This document shows, piece by piece, positions 1 to 10,493 of a stretch of DNA of 64,000 nucleotides. Below the pieces are notes generated by a model, which was given only the letters and a program-made list of their open reading frames with translations, did not search any database and was not told the origin of the DNA. The stretch spans positions 62,001-126,000 of the forward strand of contig BDSI01000073.1 of the NCBI GenBank assembly GCA_003117195.1, written 5' to 3'. The DNA comes from Eudorina sp. 2006-703-Eu-15 (taxonomy: Eukaryota > Chlorophyta > Chlorophyceae > Chlamydomonadales > Volvocaceae). The stretch's first letter is position 1, and each line of letters starts with the position of its first letter. A program made the position numbers and the translations under genes.

Positions 1-2567
1 CGGCGCCGCCGCCGCGGGCGTCGCCGGGGGCGCGGAAGCCGAGGCGGAGGCCGGTGTCGGTGCGCTGCCGCGGCTGAACGGGCCGGGCCCGTTTCCGTTG
101 GGGCCAACTACCATTGATGATGACGAGGACGCGGACGAGGAGGCCGCCGGGGCTGGGGCCGTCCCGGCCGAGGGCGATGACGAGGAGCAGACCCTGCGGG
201 CGGAGAAGACCTCCGACTTCTTACTGCAGGCGCCCAACACCGAATCGCCGCCGCCGCAGTACCATCACCACCTCCACCACCTTCACCAGCACCCCTTGGT
301 GGAAGGGGGGATCCGGGGGATACAGCACTCGCCCCGCCATGGCGGCGAGACGGACGGGGATCTGGATTCGGAGCCGCCGTCAGCGTACCAGTCCCCGGTG
401 CTCAGCCCCAGCGTGACGGGGGAGAGCCCCGCTAGTACGGCAGCCGCGGCGGCGGCGGCGGCGCCGTCGCAGGTCACGGCCGCCGAGAGAATGATGCTGC
501 TGTGGCAGCGCCGCGCGGAAGTCGAGGCGGCGGAGGCCGCCGCCGCAGAGGCCGCGGCGGCGGCGGCGGCGGCAGCCGCCGACGCGGCAGCGCCTGGCGA
601 CGGCGGCGACGGCGACGGCGCCGACGGGCCCCGCCGCGGCGGCGTGGGTCGAAATGAGTTGTTGCGGAAGGTCAGGTCCCTCAAGGCCCCGGAGAGGAGG
701 GGGCTGGCGATGGCGGGGCTGAAGAGCATCCAGTACCGCTGGCGGCGGGTGTCCAATGTGGTGGCGGGTATCGTCAGGTGGGGCGGTGGGCCGGTGGGCC
801 GGTGGGTCGGTTGTGGGAGGGTGGCGTAGAAGAAAACACCCTATCTCGGGCGGCAGGGATTGCGGTAAGGGAGTGGGTGGCGCAGGGACCCGGGGGGGGG
901 GGGGGTTGCAGTACTCGTATAGGAGGCAGGGAGCCTTTGCAGAGGGGCAAACCGCGACGAAACCACCCAGACCGTCAGGGACGTGCGGGGGGTACGGAGG
1001 TGCCGGGGGCGGAGGGGCGGCTGGCCGCACGTGCTCGTGGACGAGCAATGATATGCTCCCCCAGGGATCTCGGGGCGGAGGGGTGCAGCAGAGTTTTCGA
1101 GAGGGGGAGACAGCGACGGGGCCGGGTGTGGATGGGGCAGCGCGGTGCTGCCGCGGGGAGGGGTGTGTCGCCCGGTGCCGTGGGGAGGGGTTTGTCGCTC
1201 GGTGCCGCGGGGAGGGGTTTGTCGCCCGGTGTTGCGGGCCCTGGACACCCCCAACCACATCCGCAGCCGCACCCAACCCCCCTCCCCAAACCCCCTCCCA
1301 CCCACCCCCCAAACCTCAATTTCCTATACCCTCCCCAAACCCCCCTCCCCAAACCTCCTCCCTCCCTCAGGGCTCACAAGCTGGTGGCTGCGGACAAGTC
1401 CGAGTTCGAGCACGACAACCACAGCGCGCTGCAGCAGGTGTGCGTTTACTTCAAGCCCCCCCGGTCGGCCCCGCGGCCCCGCCCCGCGCCACCCCATTCC
1501 CGCCCCGCGCCGCCCTGGTTCCCGCCTCGCCTTCCCCCGTCCCCAGTCGAGCCTTTATCGGAGTTTTGTTCTTGCAGCAGCGCAGTATAACTGTGCCTGC
1601 CAATGTCCTGTTCCCCCTCCCGTCCGTCCCCCCTCCGCCCCCAGGCCCAGGCGGGTGAGCTGGACGTGGCGCTTGAGGTGCACGACCAGCGCGACCTGGA
1701 GAAGATCAACTACGCGCACCAGGGCAACAAGGACATGTACAGCACCGACATGCTGAGCCGGAGGAGGGCGCTCCGGACGCACCCGCAGGTGGGGGGTTGG
1801 GGGTGGAGGGGTGGGGTTGGTTGAGGGGTGGGGGTGGTTGAGGGATGGGGGGGGGTGAGGGATGGGGGTGGTTGAGGGGGGGGGTGGGGGGTGGTTGAGG
1901 GGGGGGCGGGCTTGAGGGGCTGTGTGTACGTGGCGGGGCGGTTGACAGGGTGTCTGCCAATGCCCCGGGAACCCCCTCCTTGACATTCATCCATCGCTCC
2001 TCCCGCCTCCTTGGTTCTCAACCCGCTCCTCCCCGGGCCATACCCCCGCTTGATCCCCGCCCCCCGCGGGGCCCCGCTGCGCGGCGCAGGTGACGGCGCG
2101 AGCCTCCCAAAGCCACGTGGACGAGCCCTCGCCCCGCCCTCTCTCCTTGATTCCAACCTGCTCCCCCGCGGCACCCGCCCCCGTCCCCGCCCCCGCAGCG
2201 CAGCTTCACATTTTCCTATACCCCGCCCCTGGCCCCCTTTCCGGTTGCCTCGTTGAGCTGCGCCCCCGGCCCCTTTCCGGTTGCCTGGTTGAGCTGCACC
2301 CCACAGGTGATGGAGGCCATCAGGGCTTGGTGGCGCTGGCTGCCCAAGTCCGCCACGCGGGTGGTGGTGGTGGTGGGCGAGGGGGGCGGCGAGGAGGACG
2401 AGGTGTTCGCGGCCACCCTGGACGAGCCCATCTACAGCGCCATGGTGGTGGCGGTCACGATGGTGGGTCTATTGGGGCTTTGGTGGCGGTCACGATGGTG
2501 GGTCTATTGGGGCTTTGGTGGCGGTCACGATGGTGGGTCTTTCGGGCTGGCCTGTTGATGTTTCAGC

Positions 2568-2615
<48 letters not shown>

Positions 2616-2797
2616 TAGTTTAGTCAGCCTGGCCAGCCCGTCACTGCTCTGCTCTCCGCAGCGGACTCCTCTCGCCATTTGCAGCTCCTCGGGGTGAGGT
2701 GGGAGATCTGATGGGCGGTACCCCGCCGGATCAGGGTCGCGTTGCCCCTCGCCCCCTCCGTGACCAGCGCTTTACTCCCCCTTCCCCCCTTCCCAGA

Positions 2798-2829
<32 letters not shown>

Positions 2830-4443
2830 ACACACACACACGCAGCCCCCCCCAGGTGCTGCTGCCGCGGTTCGGTTCTCCTGGGACAACCCACAAACAT
2901 ATACACGCCCCCCCTCCCGGGCCCCCGGCCCCCCCAACACCCCTCTGGCAGCAGCGCAGTTTTAAACATGTCTACCAATTTCCTATACCCTCCCCTTGCC
3001 CCCGCCCCGCAACACCCCCCAAAAAACCACCCCAGGTGCTGCTGCCGCGGTTCGGGCTGCCGGCCGACCCGCACTACGACCCCGGGGAGGACTGGCTGGA
3101 CGACAACAAGGGGCTGCCGTACATGGACTTCCCCAATTTTTACGACGCGTTGTTCGAGGTGGGGGGCCGGGGCGGGGCGGGGTGGGGGGTGCGGGGTGGT
3201 GGTGGTGGTGCGGGGTGTGGGTGGGTGCGGGGGCGTGTACCATACACACACAGGACTCGTCCCGCTTGCCTCGCCAACTGTTTTATTTGCTGGGGCGGGG
3301 GCAGGCTGGGGGCAGGCTGGGGCGAACTGGCGTTTCCGGTCTGAGCTGTGCCCCCATGCGCCCATGTGTGCTCCTCGACTCTGCTTGTCTGCGAACACAC
3401 ACGACGTGTCCCGCGGCTCATCCGACGTCAACACGCACGCAAACACGCACGCACGCACGCACACACATACCCACACACACGTACTCCGCTGGACTTCGCT
3501 TCTCGCGGCTCTGTATTCTCTTACACACGAGTACGGAACACCCCCGCGCCTCCCTCCCTCCCTTCCCCCCCCAAACCCCCCTCGAGACAGCTGGCGGACA
3601 TGTGGTCGGAGGGGGTGGACGGCCCCAAGTACGCCGAGCTGCTGAGGGTGAGTGACGGGGTGGGGGGGGGATGGGGCGGGGGGGATGGGGGGCGGAGGGG
3701 AGGGAGGGGAGGGAGGGGAGGGAGGGGAGGGAGGGGAGGGGGGAAGGGAGGGAGCGTGGTGTGTGCGTGTGTGGTCACCGCACACCGTACGAGGCACCCG
3801 CCCGACCCAGACCAGTGTGTTAAAGAGAACTGAGCCAGACCTGTGTGTGTGTGAGTGTGTGTGTGTGCAAAAGAGAACTGTGTGTGAGAGTGTGTGTGTT
3901 ATCAAGGAGAAAAGCTGAGCCGCGAATAAGCAGAACGGTGTCCAGAACGGTGTGTGTGTGTATCGTTACATATCTGCCGGGCCTACGCTGGCCGGGGGGG
4001 CTAACCCGCCCCATACGGGAGACCGCCGAAGCACTCTCCTCCCTTTGCGGGGGAGGGAGAGGGGCGTGACGGGCCGCATCCCCCTTTGCTCGACCTAGAG
4101 CACTCGCGCGGCCCGGAAAGCACCGCGGTATCTCCACGAAAACAAAGGCCTCAGCCATGCCGTCTCGTCTCCGGCTGGGCCCCGTGCAGCGCCAGTGCCT
4201 CGTGGGCCTGGGATTGCCGCCCTCCCTCATTTCCTTGCAGCACCTGGGGTGTCCCCTCATGGGGGTTCCCGCCAGGCACATGTGTGTGTTTAGAATTGCA
4301 ACCCGCCCGCCCGCCCGATCCCAGGTGGCAATATACTTACCATAGAACCTGCGAGAAAAAACTTACCATATGCAGGCGCGCGGACAAGGCAGCCGCGCCA
4401 CCACCGCAAGGCAAATCATACCGCAAATACTAAATACGGAGGC

Positions 4444-4483
<40 letters not shown>

Positions 4484-4876
4484 GAGAACTGCGCCGCGAG
4501 CCGTGTGTGTGAGAGTGTGTTTATGGTCGGTGGTGAGACCGTGTTACTGCCTGCAACGCGCAAGGGGCGCAGGAGACTCGGTTGTAAAACGAAAACGGCC
4601 CCGGACCCGGCCCCGGGGGTGGGCTGCTGCTTGCGCCGCCCCGCAGTTCCTGCTGAAGGGAGTGCAGGACATGGAGCGGCGGCGGGGGGCGTTCGGCCGC
4701 CTGCTGAAGCGGTTCGGCCACAAACCCGCGCCGGACGCACAACCCCATCCCTCGGGGGGCGCTGGGGGCCATGCCGGAGCTCCGAAACCGCCGTCGAAAC
4801 CCAAGACCAAGCCCGGGGCACACGGTCCCCGGGGCACCAGCAACAGCCAGGTCAGCACCGACGACGGCAGCGGAGT

Positions 4877-4911
<35 letters not shown>

Positions 4912-7900
4912 GCAGCAACGGCGGGCGCCGGCGGTCGGATCGTACGGACGTGCCGACGTCACCGCCGGCGTCGCCGCCGCGTGCGGCGGGCACGCCGGGG
5001 AGCCGGGCCGGCCGGACGTCGGACGCGTCGCGGGTCAAAACTGACCCACGGGTCAGTGCCACGCCGCCGCCGCCGCAGACGGGGCCCTCTCCCCAAACGC
5101 CCCGCCCCCAACATCAGCAACCGCCGAACCTCCAATCAAAGATCTCCTCGGGTCACAGCAGCGGAGACGAGCACGCTCTGTCGGCCTGGCAGTCGCATTC
5201 TCACCGTCGGCTCCCGCCAATGGGCGCCGCCGCCGGCGGCGGCGCAGACGGCGGCGGTGGCGGCGACGGCGGCGGCGCGGACACGCCCAAGACGGTGCCG
5301 GTGGCGCCGCGGGCCAACAGGTCTCCCGTACAGCTGCCGGAGTACGAGCACGCGGACTACTCGGGGGTGCAATCCACTCTGGCGTCGTACCTACGACAGC
5401 CATTGCCGAAGCCGCCGCCGCGCGCCGCGGGGAATGGCGGCGGCGGCGGCGGCGGGGGAGGCGGCGCTGGGGAGCGAGGCGGGCGTCGATTATCGGACGG
5501 CCGTCGAGCGTCGAACGAGGGACCGACGGGCTCGGACTCGCCGGGGGGAGGCGTCGGTTCGCCGGGCCGACAGCTGTTCATACGGGGCAGCGGCAGCGGC
5601 GACGCGGCCGGCGGCGGAAGCGGCGGCGGCGGCGGCGGCGCGGTGGGCGGCAATGGTTGGCACCCGCAGACGCCGTTGTGGACGACCCCTGGCGGCAATG
5701 CCGTACAGCACGCGTCGCACCCGCCTGTCGTCGGCGGCAATTGGCAGCTGGGTGACGGTTTGCTGTTGCAGGTCGGCAGCGGCGCCCTCCCCGGTGGCCC
5801 TGCCGGCGGCACCAACCTGCCCGGCGGCGGCGCCGCCGGGGGCGGCTCCTTCACGTACGGCACCCAGGTACGGCACCTAGGAAAGGCGGGCCTCCTTCAC
5901 TCAGCGGTACGACACCTCGTCCTACCAGCAGCGACCCGTCTGGCAACTTTTAAAACCACCGGGTCGGACCCTCAAGCCGTCCGCCATCCCGTGGTCGTAC
6001 ATGTACGGCAGTACGGGCACATGACCACACCTATTAAGTAAAACCCGGAACGGGCCACTAGCTGTCCCGGGTTGGCTTCGGGCATGCGTCCACCTCCGAA
6101 ACCCGGTTGCGTTCCCTGCCCTAACCCCCCGCCCCCTCATTCGTCACATACGCGCCCCGCCCCCTCATTCGCCACATACGACCCCCGCCCCCTCATTCGC
6201 CACGTACGACCCCCGCCCCCTCATTCGCCACATACGACCCCCGCCCCCTCATTCGCCACATACGACCCCCGCCCCCTCATTCGCCACATACGACCCCCGC
6301 CCCCTCATTCGCCACATACGACCCCCGCCCCCTCATTCGCCACATACGACCCCCGCCCCCTCATTCGCCACATACGACCCCCGCCCCCTCATTCGCCACA
6401 TACGACCCCGCCCCCTCATTCGCCACATACGACGCCCGCCCCCTCATTCGCCACATACGACCCCCGCCCCCTCATTCGCCACATACGACGCCCGGCCCCG
6501 CATTCGCCACATACGACCCCCGCCCCCTCATTCGTGCCGACAGGTCCTCGCCCTCAACATCAGCGGCGCCGCCAGCCTCACCGTGGGTGGACCGTACGGC
6601 AGCGGCGGCGGCGGCCTGCGACGCGGCCAGAGCGTCGGCTCCGGGCTGCGCAGTGCGGTCTCCCTGGAGACGTTGGACATGCCGTACGGCCAGCTGGGGT
6701 TGCCGGGCAGCCTGTACGCCGAGTACATGGACGCGGTGGTGAGGGGGGCCGCTCCAGGGGGGAGGCGGGCCGGGTGGGCGGGGTGGAGGAGCGGGGTGGA
6801 GAAGCGGGGTGGAGGAGCGGGGTCGAGGAGCGGGGTCGAGGAGCGGGGTCGAGGAGCGGGACGGTACGTTTGATGACGGGCAGGCAGGGACGGAGCCTAG
6901 GTCGGTGGGGTGAAGGGCGCTGCGCTGGGGTACGACACGAGGCACCGGTGCGAGGTGGGGGTCATCGCGCCGGTTGGTCCTGGCAGCTGGAGTGGTTTCG
7001 GAGGTCTCCGGGGTTTCGGAGCAGCCCCGAAACCTTGAGGGGACAAGCGGATGCTCTATCGACAGCCGGATCGAGGCATGCAGCCACCCGGGGCCCTGTG
7101 ACACCCCCTTGACAACGCCCTGCCCCCTGCCTCTCCCTCTCCCTCTCCCTCTCTCCCCCCCCCCCCCCCACACACACGCGCGCTTGCAGATGAGCCGCCG
7201 AGCGCAGCGGCAGCAAGGTGGCGGCGGCGGCGGCGGTCGTGGTCTCGGTGGCGGCGGCGGAGGTGGTGGTGGCGGCGGCGGCGGCGGCGGTATCTCGGTG
7301 CCCCAGCCGCTGCCTGGGTCGCCCGGGCTTGCCGTACTGGGCGCGGCGCCGCCGGTGGGCCCACGGGTCGGTCACCAGCAGCAGCAGCGGGGGGATCTCA
7401 GGTGCGTGAGTGAGGGGACGGAAGGGTTTTTTCCTAAAGAAAAACCCGACCCAGAACGGGCGGAGGGGGTCGGAGGGGGATAGATTGAAAACAACGAACC
7501 CAGAACTGGAGCGGGAGCGGCAGCGGAGGGGACGCGGCGACGTCCGGGGTGGTGACGTGTCCTGCGGTTCCGCTGTGGCAAGGTTGTGCTTGGGGGGGGT
7601 CAGGGACGCTAGTTGTGACCCTGGTCTTGTGTGTGGGGGGGCCCGTTCATCGGCGGCAGGGGTTCGTTCCAGAGGCAAGGCCCCTTCACGACCGCCGTCT
7701 ACCTTTCCCTTGCCCCTGCCTTCACCTCCTTGCCCTCCTCACGTCCCGCTGTGTCCCCCGTGTCTGCCGTGTGGGCGGGCCGCGGCCGGTATCTGCCATC
7801 TGCCACAGCCCGGAGAGATCGTTTTCCGGTGACCCATGGGTCAGTGCCGGCGGCGCCGCGGTCCCCTCCCCGACGCCGATCCGGCGCGGGTCTCGTCCCG

Positions 7901-9035
7901 CGCCGCTCAGCGTCGCTCCGGAACCCCCGTTGGAGCCGCCGTCGGCGCAGCCCTCCGTCGTCGTCGTGGATTCGTCGAACGAGCCGTCGCAGCCGCCGCT
8001 GCAGCTGCCGCCGGCGACGCCGCAGGCGGCGCAGCAGCAGCCGCCGTTGCACTCCCAGCAGTCGCAAAACTCGTCGAACTCGCAGACTTCGCAGTCGCAG
8101 CCGCAGTCACAGCCGCAGGCGGCGCAGCGGCGGCGGTCTTCCCTGGAGTCGGAGGGCGACCCAGCGAGGGAGCGGGCGGGCTCGGATTCGGAACGGGACG
8201 TGCTGCCGTCCATCTCTGCTCCCCCGGCAGGTACGGCATTCCCGGCAGGTACGGCATCCCCTCGAAGATGCCTCCACAGCGTCTTGGCAGCACCTTCTTG
8301 AGGCCGCGCCCGAGCACCGGTTGTCCACACACGCGCTGTGCTGTGCTGGGTGTGCTGTGCTGTGCTGTGCTTGATGACGGGAGCAGCTCTCTGTCTCGTC
8401 CCTCGTGTACGGCCGCGTGCCGCGTGGGGTCCCCTGTCCCCGGGCGGCGGCGGCCCGCCCACCTACGCGACCAACTTGACAACAGCACATGTAAGCGCAC
8501 AGCACTACATGCTCAACCCCCCCCCCCACCGTTCGAGCGAGCTTCTGCCGCTCTTTGACCCCACCCCGTCAACCCCACCCAACCCGCCGTGCCACCTGCC
8601 GTACCTCCTGCCGTACAGACCGCACCGGCGGGCGGCGGGCGAGCCCCGGCGCCTCTCCATCCGCCGCTCCGTCGTCGCCCTGGACTTCCTCGCCGCCGCC
8701 GATGCCCTCGCCGGCCCGGAACCTACGTCACGCCTTCCTGGCCGCGACGGCGCCGTCGACGCCCAACAACAACGGCGGCGGCGGCGTGCACGTGCCGCCG
8801 CCGATGCGCATGACGCCGTCAGCCGGCATCTGCCTCGTTCCGACGGCCGACGCCGGTGCGGCGGCGGCGGTGCCGCCGCCGCCGCCGCCTCCGCCTCCGG
8901 CGGCGTCACCGCTGCGGCTCGGCCGCGGTCTGGCGCCGCCGCCGTTGCTCATCAGCGTTAGCAGCAGCCCGAGCCTTCCGTCGCATGGCATAAGCGGCAG
9001 CGGTGGTGCCGGCAATGCAGGTCTGGCTCCGAGTG

Positions 9036-9067
<32 letters not shown>

Positions 9068-10493
9068 AGCCGCAGTCCCGGCGCCGCCGGTACCCACGCC
9101 GTCGGCGGCGGCATCGGCGGCGTCGGCGCCGCCGACCGACCCCAGTCATTGATAGCGCTGGCCGCCGCCGCCGCGGCACACCTGCCCACCATCAACAGCC
9201 ACTCGTCGCTGCCGATGCACGACAACTTCAGTGGCGGCGGCGGCGGCGGTGGCGGCGGCGGCGGCTCGCCCAGCCGCTTTCACAGCCAGCACCAACATGC
9301 GCACCAGCATCCGCATCCACAGCAGATGCTACAAACCAATGGATCCTACGCCGCCGCCGCCGCCGGCGGCGGCGGCGGCGGCGGCGGCAGTAGCGGCAGT
9401 AGCGGGCTCCGAGGGAACGCGAGTGTGCCGCAGCCGAGTCGGATCTCCTGGGGGGCGAGCAGCTCCGCGCCGGGCAGCGGCGGGAGCAACGGCAGTGGCG
9501 GATACGGAGGCGGCGGCGGCGGCGGCGGCGGCGGCAGTAGCACCAGCAGCAGCGGCGGGAACGTGCTACTGCCGCACCTCTCCCTGGACTCACGGCTCGG
9601 GGCCAGCAGCGGCGGCGGCGGGGGCGGCGCCGGCGGGTACGCCGGCGCCGCCGGGCGGAGCGGCGGCGGCGGCGGCGGCGGCGGCCGCGGCTTCGAGATG
9701 CCGCCGCCGCCGCCGGCTCCGCCGCAGAACCGGCGGGATCTCATTCAGGCCTCTCGCCAGCAGGTACGGCAGCGGGCGATTAGGTACGGCATCTCGGGCC
9801 GTTGGCCTGTCGGGCTGTCCACTGTCGCGTCCTTGCGGTCCAGCGGCCTTGCCTCATTTCCCCAACCGCACGGAAGAGTGACCGCACGAAGGCAAAGACG
9901 TCGCTGGCTGACTATCTTTCAAGTTCAGATGTAGGCAGTACGAGATGTAGGCAGTACGAGATGTAGGCAGTACGAGATGTAGGCAGTACGAGATGTAGGC
10001 AGTACGGAGTCCCGTTCACCCCGCGCGCGCACCCCCACAGCGGCCCCACAACCGACGAACCCAGCACTCGCCTACCCGCGGTTCAGTTCTCCATTGCCTG
10101 TGCACACAAACCCTCTCTTAACGGTACGGCAACACACGATACCGTAACCCTCCCTCCCCGCAGGTCATCAGCATGGCGCAGGCCCTCCTGCAGCAGCAGT
10201 CGGTCATCAACGGCGGCGGTGCCGGCGGCAGCGGCAGCAGCGGCGGCGGCGCCGCCGGCGGCGGCAGCCGGCTGGAGTCCCTTCGGCCGCTGGACGGCGG
10301 TCTGAAGCGGGCGCAGTGCGGCGGATCCTTCCTCGCGTACCTGCAACAGGGCCCCCACAGCGGCGGCGGGGCTACCGCCGGCGGTGCGGGTGCCGGCGGG
10401 GGCGGAAGGGGCCTGGGGGTCGGGGGCGGCGGCGGCGGTGCCGCCGCCGTGGCATCCCGGCCGGCGGAGCCGCCGCCCCTGGCGTCCTCCTGA
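1..10493 (+). CDS. Large low-complexity protein with conserved N-terminal region, 5' partial, function unknown
   Basis: The frame is open from base 2, so the start lies outside the window. Exons: 1-777, 1371-1437, 1645-1788, 2307-2462, 3036-3158, 3591-3647, 4647-5867, 6544-6738, 7190-7401, 7809-8230, 8619-9763, 10164-10493 (TGA). All have GT-AG borders and consistent phases, giving about 1,615 residues. Exons 2-6 and the start of exon 7 hold the only globular part, with blocks such as ADKSEFEHDN, EVHDQRDLEKINYAHQGNKD, MYSTDMLSRRRALR, GEDWLDDNKGLPYMDFPNF and ADMWSEGVDGPKY. From memory these resemble an uncharacterised protein family of algae and other protists; I know no named domain or activity. 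The rest is Ala-, Gly-, Pro-, Ser- and Gln-rich, probably disordered. Uncertain points are the exon 3 start (1645 or 1651), the exon 10 end (8230 or 8248) and whether a short extra exon lies near 8440-8490. Confidence 0.75.
2446..2540 (+). repeat. 35-bp tandem triplication of an exon end and its splice donor
   Basis: A 35-bp unit containing GCGGTCACGATGGTGGGTCT occurs three times, at about 2451, 2486 and 2521. The first copy holds the last codons of exon 4 of the first gene and its GTGGGT donor. The other two place the same donor inside the intron. Confidence 0.85.
2561..2622. repeat. (CCAG)n microsatellite
   Basis: A run of CCAG/AGCC tetranucleotides in an intron of the first gene. Confidence 0.95.
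2799..2842. repeat. (CA)n microsatellite
   Basis: A dinucleotide CA run with one interruption, in the intron before exon 5 of the first gene. Confidence 0.95.
3660..3752. repeat. G-rich GGGGA/GGGA repeat
   Basis: An uninterrupted purine, G-rich tract directly after the donor of exon 6. Many runs of four or more G suggest G-quadruplex potential in the transcribed strand. Confidence 0.85.
3901..3934 (+). repeat. 34-nt dispersed repeat, plus-strand copy
   Basis: This 34-nt string (begins ATCAAGGAGAAAAGCTGAGC, ends AATAAGCAGA) is identical to the reverse complement of 27234-27267. Both copies lie in introns. Confidence 0.9.
3962..4066 (+). repeat. Two-hairpin dispersed element, copy 1
   Basis: About 105 bp with the shared core GAGACCGCCGAAGCACTC and two potential hairpins. 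It aligns along its length with 48065-48164 and 52131-52230. It lies in the intron before exon 7 of the first gene, in sense orientation. Confidence 0.8.
6130..6540. repeat. 28-bp minisatellite in an intron
   Basis: About 14 tandem copies of a unit containing ATTCGCCACATACGACCC then a C-rich block. They fill the intron between exons 7 and 8 of the first gene and run up to the acceptor at 6543. Confidence 0.95.
9929..10008. repeat. 16-bp tandem repeat
   Basis: Five copies of AGATGTAGGCAGTACG in the last intron of the first gene. Confidence 0.9.

Noticed and set aside
6130..6540. Regularly spaced repeats resembling a CRISPR array
   Set aside because: The units are head-to-tail without unique spacers, they sit in an intron, and the genome is eukaryotic.
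8440..8487. Extra exon PPTYATNLTTAH with a GTAAGC donor
   Set aside because: Exons ending at 8230 and starting at 8619 already join in phase, and no clear acceptor precedes this stretch.
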